NCBI GenBank assembly: GCA_004764695.1
Contig: SMSO01000033.1
Coordinates: 2,247,001 to 2,311,000 of the forward strand
DNA from: Schizochytrium sp. TIO01
Taxonomy: Eukaryota; Sar; Bigyra; Thraustochytrida; Thraustochytriidae
Reading direction: 5' to 3'
DNA length: 64,000 bases
Made by a program: the position numbers and the translations under genes. Positions 48,651 to 59,034 of this stretch are shown in pieces. How positions within the stretch are numbered: position 1 is the stretch's first letter; every line of letters starts with the position of its first letter. The notes under the pieces are model-generated. The model was not told where the DNA came from, ran no database searches, and saw only the letters and a list, made by a program, of their open reading frames with translations.

Positions 48651-48668
48651 GAGCTAGCTAGCTAGCTA
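48651..48668. repeat. (AGCT)n short array
   Basis: Four AGCT units. The motif is self-complementary and recurs as a longer array at 58.05 kb. Confidence 0.8.
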
Positions 48669-48943
48669 CGCCCGAGCCTCGCTCCTGCCGGTCTGCGCCG
48701 AGGCGGGTCTGCACCAGGCCCACGCCGTAGACTCCGGCCGGCTCTGCCCTGCGTCGATTTCCGGGCGCTCGAGTGATACTTCGGTTGGCCGATGACGAGG
48801 ATCACAACGAGCGAATCAAAGCTCAGTTAGCAGAATGACTGACTGACTAAAGAGAGCCACGGTGCCTCCGAACTAGGTCTCGGCCGCGCCACGGGTCAAG
48901 TCTGCGGCCGAGGCCGTAATAAGGTCGGCGGGCGGCTTTCCGC

Positions 48944-48967
48944 TGCCTGCCTGCCTGCCTGCCTGCT
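48944..48967. repeat. (CCTG)n microsatellite
   Basis: Six CCTG units in a GC-rich block. Confidence 0.9.
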
Positions 48968-49059
48968 CGTTCGTCGCAAGCGGCGCAGCGCCGAAGATGG
49001 ATGGGTGATTGAGCAGTCAGTATCGAGGCCGAGTCGAATGCACGGCATAAAAGTTTTAC

Positions 49060-49180
49060 ATTCTTTTTCTCCTTCTTTTTCCCTTTCTTTCTTTTTCTCC
49101 TTCTTTTTCCCTCTCTTTCTTCTCAGGCGGCTTTCTTTTCTCTTTCTTCTCTCTTTCTCTCTCCTTCTTTTCCCCCTTCC
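49060..49180. repeat. Pyrimidine tract of TTTCTCCTTC-type units
   Basis: Long C/T-only stretch with quasi-periodic TTTTCTCCTTC and TTTCTTCTC units, interrupted by a few purines. Confidence 0.8.
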
Positions 49181-49816
49181 AAAGTATAACTGATTTTCCT
49201 TTACAAACTCTGACTGCCTCAAAAAGAGAGTCTGTGCTTTCGATCTCTTCTTCATCGGTTCAAGTTAACATTGCACGGCCTCGTCCATCTCTTTCATCAA
49301 CCCCTGCGATGCGCAGTATTTCAACAAGGAAGCCGTGGAGACTCAGAGCTACGCAGAGGATCTCTGCAGGAGAATCCACGCAAATCTTCGGCATCAGCGA
49401 AGGCGCGATTTCGAGAGATACACAGAGAGAGAGAGAGAGAGTCCATCTGCGCAAAGGTTCACCTTTCTTTGCATCTCTGCAAACCTTCCCATTGGAATGA
49501 ATTAAAAAAGTTAAAACGAAAAAAGAATCCTAAAAATAATAAATCGAAGAAGCGAAGAATGAAACAAACGAAGGAGGCAGGTGCTCCTTAGGACAAACCC
49601 TAGCCTTCACAACTAACTACACAGTCTTATTTTAAAACGAAAATCTAAGCTGCTAAATAAAGAACTTCAGAAGTTAAGAAGTTCAAGGCAGCCTTGAAAA
49701 CCTGGATTCTCGTCCGCCTCTCGGCCGCTCACGATGCCTACGGAGCTGTAAGCTGCGCTTCAAAATGCGAGGCGGACCCCGGCCTACAGCCAACTTATGT
49801 GGCCTTGGCATTGGAT

Positions 49817-49853
49817 CCATTCATTCATTCATTCATTCATTCATTCATTCATT
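49817..49853. repeat. (ATTC)n microsatellite
   Basis: Nine tandem ATTC units. Confidence 0.95.
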
Positions 49854-50723
49854 GTCAGGCACTCATGAAAAACATTCGATGGAATGTGTATATATATATA
49901 TTATGGATATACACCATCGAAACAGACCTCACCCGCTGGAGGGGACAGCTGTTTTGGGTCTCCGATAAAGGAACGCACGCACCGCTGAGAAGCGCGAGAT
50001 CTCCTGTCTTCTTTGGCAGGAAGCGGGCAGAGAGATTGCGGTCACGGGCAGGGACGGGGGCCTTGAATTATGGTGAGAGCGCGCCTTGTGCTGCCTGCAG
50101 TGGCGTCTGCTTCCTCTTCATGCCTGACCCGACGCCATTACGCCGGCGGCATTTATTTATTTATGTATTTATGCATTTCCAAACAGACAAATTCGTCGAT
50201 GGAGTGGAGATGAAATTCACCAGGTAGCATTAGATTTTCCAGTCTGCCGTTCTCCTTTCTATTTATTCTATTCTGTTTTTAGTTTAAATAGATAAATAAG
50301 TACAATACTATTCTTTATTACTTAATTACAGTGAATAAATGAATGAGAATAGTATTGTTGTCAATTGGTAGAGGATAAGGTGACTGTTTTTAATTGCATC
50401 AAAGGCAATCGATTACAAATAAACCATTTTGAAGAAGGAGCCAAAGTATCAAAACGCCATAATATACATACATACATATACACATGCATATTTTTCAACA
50501 ATTTGCATTTTTTTCCTTTAAATATTATTATTTTAAAGAAATTAACAACATCAACCAGAGAACAACCAACAAAACAACCATAACAAATCAGAGTGATAAC
50601 AAACAACAACACATAAGGACGAAGATGATCGATATTGAATTAAAATATAACTAAAGGAGGAGGACCGCCAACAAAAGCGCCGCGGCAGTTGTCCTCGTGT
50701 CCTCTCTTCGGAAACCAGGACAG

Positions 50724-50750
50724 ACAAACAAACAAACAAACAAACAAACA
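50724..50750. repeat. (AAAC)n microsatellite
   Basis: Six to seven tandem AAAC units. Confidence 0.95.
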
Positions 50751-50892
50751 TGTCTTCCCAACAAGATCTCGCCAAGCGGCCTCTTCCGCCCTCCCTCTCC
50801 GCGATCGCCTTGGCCGATTTTATCCCATTGCTTGCCTGAGGGAGGTCCACGCCGGCGTTATTGGCACAGTCTCTGCGCGGTTACCAAATTCA

Positions 50893-50930
50893 TGATTGAT
50901 TGATTGATTGATTGATGGATTGATTGATTT
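50893..50930. repeat. (GATT)n microsatellite
   Basis: Nine GATT-type units with one variant (GATG). Confidence 0.9.
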
Positions 50931-51128
50931 TTTAAAATGTTTTTATTTATTTTTAGCTTTTTAGCTTTGTAGTTTTTTTCCTTTTCGTTTTTCGTTTTTC
51001 GTTTTTCTCGCTTTTTTACCTTTCTTCGCTTTTTTAAAAATAATATAATATTAATAAATTAATGTTTGTTTTTTCTTTCTAGGTGCCTACTATGCCTATG
51101 GCTAAGCGTGCCGAGCGTTATTACTAAA

Positions 51129-51129
51129 T

Positions 51130-51173
<44 letters not shown>

Positions 51174-51175
51174 TT
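51129..51175. repeat. (TTTC)n microsatellite
   Basis: Eleven tandem TTTC units, the same motif as at 5.6 kb. Confidence 0.95.
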
Positions 51176-51499
51176 GGGGAGAACAGCCCTGAGAGAGATC
51201 AGTTTGCGAGGGAAAGAAATGAAGCAAAGCAGTGAATGAGTGAGTGAGCACGCGAAAAGAACTCGGTCTCCCGCGGCGCGAGCGTTTTCAGTCAGTTCTG
51301 TGTGCGCGGGTTATTTGTGGAAAGGCCTGCGCTCTCAGGCGTGATAGAAGCCACGCCAGGATCGCCCGCATCAACGCAGGACTCAATTCAGGCCTTCCTG
51401 CGTGGAGGCCGAGTGAGTTCTGCTCTTTTCTCCTTCGACTGCCTCTGGGGAACGAGATAACACAGAAGCAGGGTAGTAGTACCTGAGTAGCGAGAAGAT

Positions 51500-51541
51500 T
51501 GAATGAATGAATGAATGAATGAATGAATGAATGAATGAATC
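51500..51541. repeat. (GAAT)n microsatellite
   Basis: Ten tandem GAAT units. A short GAAT array recurs at 51653-51672. Confidence 0.95.
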
Positions 51542-53243
51542 AACGAACGAGCGAATGTCTTTGTTTTCCTGATTTGAGGACGATGTTATTGCTGCAACCA
51601 ACAAATGAATTGGTCGCCTCGGTCGATGCTTGTTGAAGCTCGATTGGTCTGGGAATGAATGAATGAATGAATTTCCTTCCACACGGATTACGAAACCTCA
51701 CCATGGATAGTCTCGTTAAGAGGGAGCGAGCGACAAAGAATTGTGGCAGCGAGTGCCTGAGTCCAGCTTGAAGGTGAATGCATAGAGAGATAGATACATA
51801 CATAGGTACATAAACACATACATAGACGATAGGCACCTAAACAATGGAGTGTGAATCAAGGTTCTCTTTTTTCACAATTATGCGTTTTTCATATTAACGC
51901 AGCTGGCTTCTCCAACCCGTTTGATCTATCTGAACCAGCCAGCCAGCCAGCCAGCTGCAGGCCGCGCCAGCTACATCTTAAAGCGGCTGCTCTTTGACAT
52001 TTCACAACAAAATCACAATCTGGCGTGGATTTGAGGTATCCTTGCCAGTCCCCAGAGTCTAAAGCGAAGCATTAGTTTGCGGTCTTCATCAACAAACATT
52101 TTTTACAGATCTCGTGAGAAATTCCTTGATTTACTTAGGCTCCATTTATTCAGAATATGACGGTGCCTAGTTTGTAGAAGGAACGTGATTTCCACGTGTC
52201 CTTTTCCAGCGCATGCGCAACAATCCACGACAGAGAGACCAGGAGAGGACTTCGTGCCTAGAACTAAACTTATATTCATGAAGGCTTTGCTTCTTTAGAA
52301 GAAAGGTACTCACTCACTCACCTACCCTCGGCCAGTAGTAGGTACGTAGGTACCTACCAGTTTAACATACTTCAGTTATTTCATTTCTGCTGCGGTCAGT
52401 TGAAAGAAAGAAAATTCATTTATGGTACATTTATGGAAGTGCAATACAAATCATATGCCCTATTTACACAAAACTGGTAACGAGGCGCTAGCAGAGTTGA
52501 CTAATTTAAAATATTAAAATTTATATTAAACCATTAAAAAACATTGAACAAAATTGAAAAACTGAAAGTGTAATTGATCCGTTCGATCCATCGCAAGAAT
52601 CCAATGGCATTTGAAGGCGTGCACTGTTCTAATTTGCAACCGCTTATAGATCAAGCCAGGCACGGGGGTTGGACATGCAAGAACATTGATCGTTCCTTCG
52701 CGTGACTGCCTAATGTTCCAAGCCTCAGTGCTTGACTTTCTCACCAAAGTATGTTGTTTGCACAGCCAAGTCTGATTCGATTTGCCAAAAACAGCAGAAC
52801 GATCATCGTCTAAAAGATGGCACACTGTACAACTTTTGCGCGAGCTCGCCGCCTTGCGCGTGACTCTGCAATGTCCTTCTTCGCGCGACATGGCCTAACA
52901 TTGCCGTCTTGTTTGTCCTTGCGCATAACTTCAAGTTCGCCAACGCGTTTTGCCTTTTTTCCACAAGGAGATAAGCTTTACCGGCACGTACTGCAAGCGC
53001 GGAGGCTGCCCGCTAACTGCAGCACAGAGTTATGTTGCCTCTTGTCACGATTTGTTTGCATGCATGTAGGGAAATCCGGCTTTCACCGATGGGAATTCGC
53101 CAGCTTTTCAGAAACCTGAGAAGCTTGCCCTGTGACTTGCGACCGCTCCTGCGCTTGTAAACAAATCCATCGCCGCCACGGCCGTCGCCGCTGCTTCCTG
53201 GCCAGTCTTCACGTGTCTCCTTCTCCAAGTTGGAGTCGCAGAG

Positions 53244-53386
53244 TGCAACTTGCAACTCTTGCAGCTCTTGCAGCTCTTAACTACTCTTGCAACTCTTGCA
53301 GCTCTTGCAACTCTTGCAGCTCTTGCAACTCTTGCAGCTCTTAACTACTCTTGCAACTCTTAACTACTCTTGCAACTCTTGCAAAA
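53244..53386. repeat. CTCTTGCAA/CTCTTGCAG nine-base minisatellite
   Basis: Tandem nine-base units CTCTTGCAA and CTCTTGCAG, interspersed with a CTCTTAACTA variant, over about 140 bases. Confidence 0.92.
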
Positions 53387-53644
53387 TGCAAAATGTGTAC
53401 AACTGCCGCCGCGTGAATCGGCTAATCGTGGTGCCCAGTCGCGTGCACCGCGGTGGTTGCAAACGAAGACGCCCCACTACGCCGCGGTTGGTTGCCCCAG
53501 CGCCCCAAGCGGGGTAGTTCAACGATGGCTTACACAGAAGACAGCGCGCACGAGCTTACAGATTGCTCTTACTGCGACATAGCCAGGTCCTACGCCGGCG
53601 CACAGGTGAGCTGGGGCGAGGAAAAGTCGTCTCAGTGGGTGGGG

Positions 53645-53685
53645 AATGAATGAATTCAATGAATGAAAGAATGAATGAATGAATG

Positions 53686-53720
<35 letters not shown>

Positions 53721-53749
53721 GAATAAATGAATAAATGAATGAATGAATT

Positions 53750-53794
<45 letters not shown>

Positions 53795-53880
53795 GTCAAT
53801 CAATGAATTCAATGAATGAATAAGTGAATGAATCAATCAATTAATCAATCAATAAATGAATGAATGAATGAATGAATGGG
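53645..53880. repeat. Mosaic of AATG, AATC and AATA tetranucleotide arrays
   Basis: About 235 bases where the last base of the AATN unit switches in blocks: GAATGAAT, then CAATCAAT, then AAATGAAT, a long CAAT run, then back to GAATGAAT, ending in GGGT units. One repeat register is kept across most switches. Confidence 0.93.
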
Positions 53881-53987
53881 TGGGTGGGCTCTGAAGAACC
53901 TGGGGATCTTTGGCTTCTTCCGCTTCGGAATTTGCGCTGGCCTCGCCGAGATGCTGAGACTCTGGGTTGGTTGCCATCACGAATCCT

Positions 53988-54006
53988 TCCCTCCCTCCCT
54001 CCCTCC
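53988..54006. repeat. (CCCT)n short array
   Basis: Four to five CCCT units. Confidence 0.8.
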
Positions 54007-54038
54007 TTGCCCGGCGCTTCTGCTATGCGGCAAGAGTG

Positions 54039-54100
54039 GAATGAATGAATGAATGAATGAATGAATGAATGAATGAATGAATGAATGAATGAATGAATGT
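54039..54100. repeat. (AATG)n microsatellite
   Basis: About fifteen perfect tandem AATG units. Confidence 0.95.
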
Positions 54101-54768
54101 TTTTATCCGCTTTTCTTTGACTACTGTAGAATCGACGCGCTTGGAGTAGAAGATCCATCGCACATTTATCCCCAATGCAAATCGCAAGAAAGCGGGGACC
54201 ATCCAAGTTACGGCAGGTATTCTGCAACAGCGCGCTCGTCCAAGAAGAAGAAGACATCGTCTTCGTTCGCAGCTGAATGCCGATGCCCTGTTTCGTTGGT
54301 TTTGTTTTCTTGGCGAACTAACTTGGTGACCACATTTTACTTCTCTCAATATGTAAGTACAACAGATATTTTTGATCCTATTAAAAATTAAAAAACGTTT
54401 TATTATTATTAATATTATTATTATTAATTTAAAACAATAATACATTTATACAAAGAGCAATAACCATTTTGTTTGGTATATATAAATAATGCGTGTAGAT
54501 TTACATATATACATACATCAATACATGTGTGGTGACATCTTTCATTCATAAAATCGAAAAAGAAGGAAGACGAAAGGCGAAAAGCTTACAACAATCAATG
54601 ATAAGTTTGGTGGAGCTGAGCATCCGCTCTGCTGAGCATCTGCTGCAGCGGCAAAAGAAAGAACAAAAGAAAGACAGCCTCGCAAGAGCGTCTGCTCGCT
54701 CGCTCGCTCGTTTGGCTGGCTGGCTGAGCCGCCTCATTTCGAAGCTCTTGCCCGAAAGGCAGAGCCAC

Positions 54769-54806
54769 TCATCATCATCATCATTATCATCATCATCATC
54801 ATCATC
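54769..54806. repeat. (ATC)n trinucleotide repeat
   Basis: About twelve ATC units with one ATT variant. Confidence 0.92.
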
Positions 54807-55045
54807 GCGAATCATCAATCAGCGTAATGAATGAATGCCAAACGCGGCATCAAGAACGGTTTTACACACGCACTCAAAGCCAACCAAGCAAATCTGAGCC
54901 ATCGCCATTGCGCCATGCAATGCCGATGGAGGTCTGAGCTGGGAAACAAACGCTCTTAGGTCAGCGGTGCTTGTTGCAGTTGGTGGCGGAAGAGATTGGC
55001 GATTTGGCTGCTTCCGCAGAGTCCAGTTCGTGGCATCTTTGGGAT

Positions 55046-55115
55046 TGATTGATGATGTGTTGATTTGATTGATGTATAGATTGATGTGTTGATTGATGTA
55101 TTGGTTCGTTGACTG
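55046..55115. repeat. Degenerate GATTGATGTG-type repeat
   Basis: GATTGATGTGTTGATT-like units repeated three to four times with drift, related to the AATC family on the other strand. Confidence 0.7.
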
Positions 55116-55321
55116 ATAGTTATAAGCAAGCGAGCAAGCAATGTGTAGTAAGTCTCAACAATCTTGGCGATCCTCCGCTCGACAGCGCCAAGAACACGCG
55201 ATCTTCGAGAGAATGAATGCATGAATGACTGATTGTTGATCGATTGATCGATCGGTCGATGCAGTAATTGATTGTCTTGGTCAGCGATCGATACGAGGAC
55301 CTGCGTGGCTGAAGCTGCTGC

Positions 55322-55362
55322 GACGATGGATGACGGATGACGGATGACGGATGACGGATGAT
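55322..55362. repeat. (GGATGAC)n heptanucleotide array
   Basis: Five tandem GGATGAC units. Confidence 0.9.
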
Positions 55363-55409
55363 GACCCATGCTTGGGGGCCAAGAGAATGGATGCCTGCTG
55401 CCTCGCTCT

Positions 55410-55410
<1 letters not shown>

Positions 55411-55463
<53 letters not shown>
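55411..55463. repeat. (GCA)n trinucleotide repeat
   Basis: Seventeen perfect GCA units. I see no supported gene that would translate it. Confidence 0.95.
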
Positions 55464-55466
<3 letters not shown>

Positions 55467-55982
55467 GTCGGATCCCTGAACGGGTCGCGGTCCCGGAAGT
55501 TTGTCCAAGGCGGCGCCTTTCAAGTTCGACCTGGAAAGCGCTGAAGTCATCGGCGCCGTCCTCTCAAGCTGGCAGGCAGTCAGTCCTTCAGGTTTGAAGA
55601 CCGTTCCAGCTCAAGCAAGTCGTGCTGACCAGCAAGTAAGTCCAACGTTGGTTGGGCAGGCAGTGCCGTAAGCCCCAACTCGAATGCCTCCATTGCCCAG
55701 CGGTTTTACACAAGCTGGTTCGTGCGAGTGGCCGCTGCCGCCGTAAGACGGCCATTCATTCTGCCGACTCAGGCGCAGTCGGTCGAGCAGGCGAGCGACC
55801 GAGGACGTGCCGTTTACTTCAGGTTTGGCACGGCAACGCCGAGCACGACGGTGTTCGTGGCGACCTCGAAGAACGGGTCTACGCCAAAGGAATGAATGAA
55901 TGGATGAATGAATGAATGAATCAAATTTGACAATTCCAGCACCGTCATGAATTGCAACTTGCTGCGCTCGGCTCAGGGTGCG

Positions 55983-55983
<1 letters not shown>

Positions 55984-56012
<29 letters not shown>
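55984..56012. repeat. (GA)n dinucleotide repeat
   Basis: About fourteen GA units. Confidence 0.93.
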
Positions 56013-56013
<1 letters not shown>

Positions 56014-56175
56014 CTCTTCACTAAGTATTCGGGTCAGTCTGTCTTGGAACTCTTCGAAATCCAGAGGTCATACGCCTTCGCCAAAGCTCGTCGACCACCC
56101 GAACAGCGAGTCACTCTGGCGAATTTGCCAGAGATGACCGCCACCAACTCGAGTTCATGCGGCCTTCGATCCCGA

Positions 56176-56201
56176 CTTGCTTGCTTGCTTGCTTGCTTGC
56201 T
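56176..56201. repeat. (TTGC)n microsatellite
   Basis: Six tandem TTGC units. Confidence 0.92.
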
Positions 56202-56512
56202 AGCGAGCCAAAGGCGCTGCCACGCAAGTCGCCGTGGCGAATGGCTGACGAAAACCTCCAAGGATGTCCCCGATTCCACCTCTGGCGCAGAGTTCTTTTG
56301 CTCCAAATTGCAATCATCGGGATCAAAATGTGAGACATACAATAGTGCAATAAGACATACAGACATGTCAAAGGAAGAAGAACCCTCGCGATCTTGAGGA
56401 CAATGCGTTCGTTCACTGATTCATTCGTCTATGGCGTCGCGGTGCTAACTGACGCCGCTGGGGTCTGGCCTGGGGCGGGATGGACCAACTGCCGCTGCTG
56501 CTACGAGCCAAA

Positions 56513-56535
56513 GCATTGCATTGCATTGCATTGCA
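56513..56535. repeat. (CATTG)n pentanucleotide array
   Basis: Four tandem CATTG units. Confidence 0.9.
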
Positions 56536-56992
56536 ACCGAATTCTGTCTAAGTGATGAAGGTGGTTCGAGCACGATCTGCGACAGTTGTGGAGCTTTGCC
56601 GCTCTTATGTCCTGAAAGAAAGATGTTTTCTATCGACTGTGCTTCTTGGCTTTGAGAAAGATGACGAGGAAAGAACAAGCTCAGGCTTCCCACGTTAAAG
56701 CTCACACGAACGATCAATATACGCCATCGACGGTGTGAGTGCGTGAGGTGGATTGGATTATCATCATCGTTTGGGAAAGATAATAATTCAAGGGATCAAC
56801 AATTAATTCGTCGATGCCTTTAGACTTCGATTTCATTTAACATCTACTACAAACAATCTCAAAATGCTTTTTTTTCCTTCTTCCTTTTTTTAATTTATTA
56901 TTGTAAATAAAATAATATGAAACATGTTATTTACAAAATGTTTATAACAGCCCATCAAAGAAACAAAAAGCAACCCTTTAATTTATAACTAA

Positions 56993-57017
56993 TTCATTCA
57001 TTCATTCATTCATTCAT
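56993..57017. repeat. (ATTC)n microsatellite
   Basis: Six ATTC units in AT-rich DNA. Confidence 0.9.
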
Positions 57018-57134
57018 TATAAATAGATACATAACAATAAAAGAAACTGATACCATCTAATTAATATTATCTGTGTTGCCATAGCTTTAAAAACAACACG
57101 AAAACTAAAAGTTTTTGTTGTTTTTTCTCTATCT

Positions 57135-57175
57135 AAATAAATAAACAAATAAATAAATAAATAAATAAATAAATT
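57135..57175. repeat. (AAAT)n microsatellite
   Basis: Ten AAAT units with one AAAC variant. Confidence 0.92.
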
Positions 57176-57355
57176 GATTCCATCCAAACATCATAAATGG
57201 CCAAAAACTTGACGACTTAAGTGCTCGGCAAGAATCCGAATCCACGCTGCTTCGACTTAGGCTGACCATGATGCGAGGAAGTCAAGTCAGGCAGCTCCGC
57301 GTGGCAATCCTGAGGGCCAAACGGAATCTTCTTCTTCGAGCATCCTCGCGACTGC

Positions 57356-57356
<1 letters not shown>

Positions 57357-57416
<60 letters not shown>
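57357..57416. repeat. (GTAA)n microsatellite
   Basis: Fifteen perfect GTAA units. Each register contains GTAAGT, the consensus start of a spliceosomal intron. Confidence 0.95.
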
Positions 57417-57417
<1 letters not shown>

Positions 57418-58052
57418 GAATGTTGCTTTGTTATCTCGCCTCTGATGTTGGTCGAATTCGCTGGAGTCCATCGCCCTCGACCTCGAGAAGAGGCAAGCGT
57501 GACAAGGCATGCAGGCAGACAGACATTCATGGCATCCATTGCACAGGTCGCGAAGTTCGTACGAACGTGCGGATTGACGAACGTATCCGCGTATGAATCA
57601 TCGATGTATGAATTGAATTGAATTGCGTCAATCAATCAGTGCATGTACGGCATACATGTATTTCTTTCTCTCTGGCGATGTGCACCGACAAGACAGACAT
57701 ATTTTATATATTTGCAGGAACCTCGAAAACGATAACGACGTCCACATCTTCGACCTGTGCACGCACGCACGCCCGCTCACAAAGACCTCCAGGCACTCGG
57801 CTGCCTGCCACGCCCGCGCAGACCAGGTGCCAGCGAGCGTGCCCGTGCTCCGCCTGCTCAAGGGGCCGAGCACCGCACATGCCAAATTGTGCCTCAGTTA
57901 TCGGCTGTTGAAGGAATCCACTTTGGTACACACCCCAGTCTTCCAAGAGGTTGGATATGGATATATGTAAGTAAGTAAGTGGCTGTGCAGGTGAGATTGG
58001 AGCCAACGGGAGGAGAAGTCAAAGCTTTGAGTTGGTAAACTCTGCAGAGCGG

Positions 58053-58077
58053 CCTAGCTAGCTAGCTAGCTAGCTAG
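58053..58077. repeat. (AGCT)n microsatellite
   Basis: Six AGCT units. The motif is its own reverse complement, so a hairpin or cruciform can form. Confidence 0.93.
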
Positions 58078-58357
58078 GTGCACTGAATGCCTGCGGAGGA
58101 GCCAAGCCACCACCTGCTAGGTTATACTCGGGCACTGGCACGTAGCGATTGTCGAAGTCGAAGTCGAGGTCTTCTTCTGAGTTTGGTATTCTTGGAAAAG
58201 GTTGTGAAAAAGTAAAATAGTATAATTTTCAGTCGTAGAGAAACATGCTAGCGGAGGTTTAGAAAGAATATAGATTTGTTTTCGATTAAAGTTAAAATAG
58301 ATCATTTCTTTTCATTTGTTTTTTACTTTAGTTTTTAATTTTTTTTTTTAAATAATT

Positions 58358-58400
58358 TTAGTTTTAGTTTTAGTTTTTAGTTTTAGTTTTAGTTTTATTT
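58358..58400. repeat. (TTTTAG)n hexanucleotide array
   Basis: Seven TTTTAG units with one insertion, in an AT-rich block. TTTTAG is close to some telomere units, but the array is internal and short. Confidence 0.85.
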
Positions 58401-59034
58401 ATTTTTTGAATTTAATATTATTTTTAAATTATATTGAGAAAGTACAAAGAAAGAAAAAAGTTATTAGAAAATGCGGCAAAGTATGAGGACTGTATTCAAC
58501 GCATCTACTCTGCCACATTTGACACGGAACATTACAAGTGATTCAACCCCATCTTAGCAGTTATGCGGGGAAAGTCCAGAGTCGTCGAGCGTCGTCGAGG
58601 AGTCCCGACCTTCAGAGCTGCCCTCAGTCTTCGTGCCTTTTTCACGCAAGCCGACTTGTTCCTGAGAGATGATAACCAAACACTCTGCTCTTCACACGTT
58701 CCAACTCTGTGAATTCCTAAAGGGTGTACAATAGACCCTTTCTAACCGTCAAAGAGGTCTATCAAGGGACTTATTTAACTGGTCTAAGAGAAAACCTTGT
58801 TCGCGCATACACTGCATTTCTTCCTTCTCTTACGCTGCTGCGGCTGCTTGGGCCGACGCCAAGTTGTCGAGGAGGTATGTATTTCTGAAGAGCTCCAAAG
58901 CATAACCTGCAACATCGTGCTGGGAGGTGGCATAGTGAAAGTGCACCTTGGGCATTGCGTTGGACTCCGCTTGACTCTTTGCAGCTTTTACTGAAGACCT
59001 CCTTGGTGGTGTGCACAAAAAAGGATCAGAAAAG

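Larger units (their letters stand above)
48130..59034. other. Gene-poor, microsatellite-rich region
   Basis: This is almost 11 kb between the HECT start (-) and the SDR start (+) with no gene I can support. Dozens of frames of 60-140 codons occur on both strands. Many consist of translated tetranucleotide repeats, and others overlap antisense to each other. A few blocks bordered by splice-like signals (53525-53608, 55479-55888, 57234-57357, 57718-57966) are discussed under findings as weak exon candidates. AT-rich blocks lie at 50230-50650, 50930-51080, 52380-52570, 54360-54530, 56790-57180 and 58190-58470. Confidence 0.55.

Noticed and set aside
53841-54257. 138-codon minus-strand frame with repeated I-H-S-F units
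   Set aside because: Most of it is the AATG microsatellite read in frame. The remaining part has equally open frames on the other strand.
58358-58400. TTTTAG array as an interstitial telomere
   Set aside because: The unit is not a recognised telomere repeat, the array has only about seven copies and lies in AT-rich DNA with other simple repeats.
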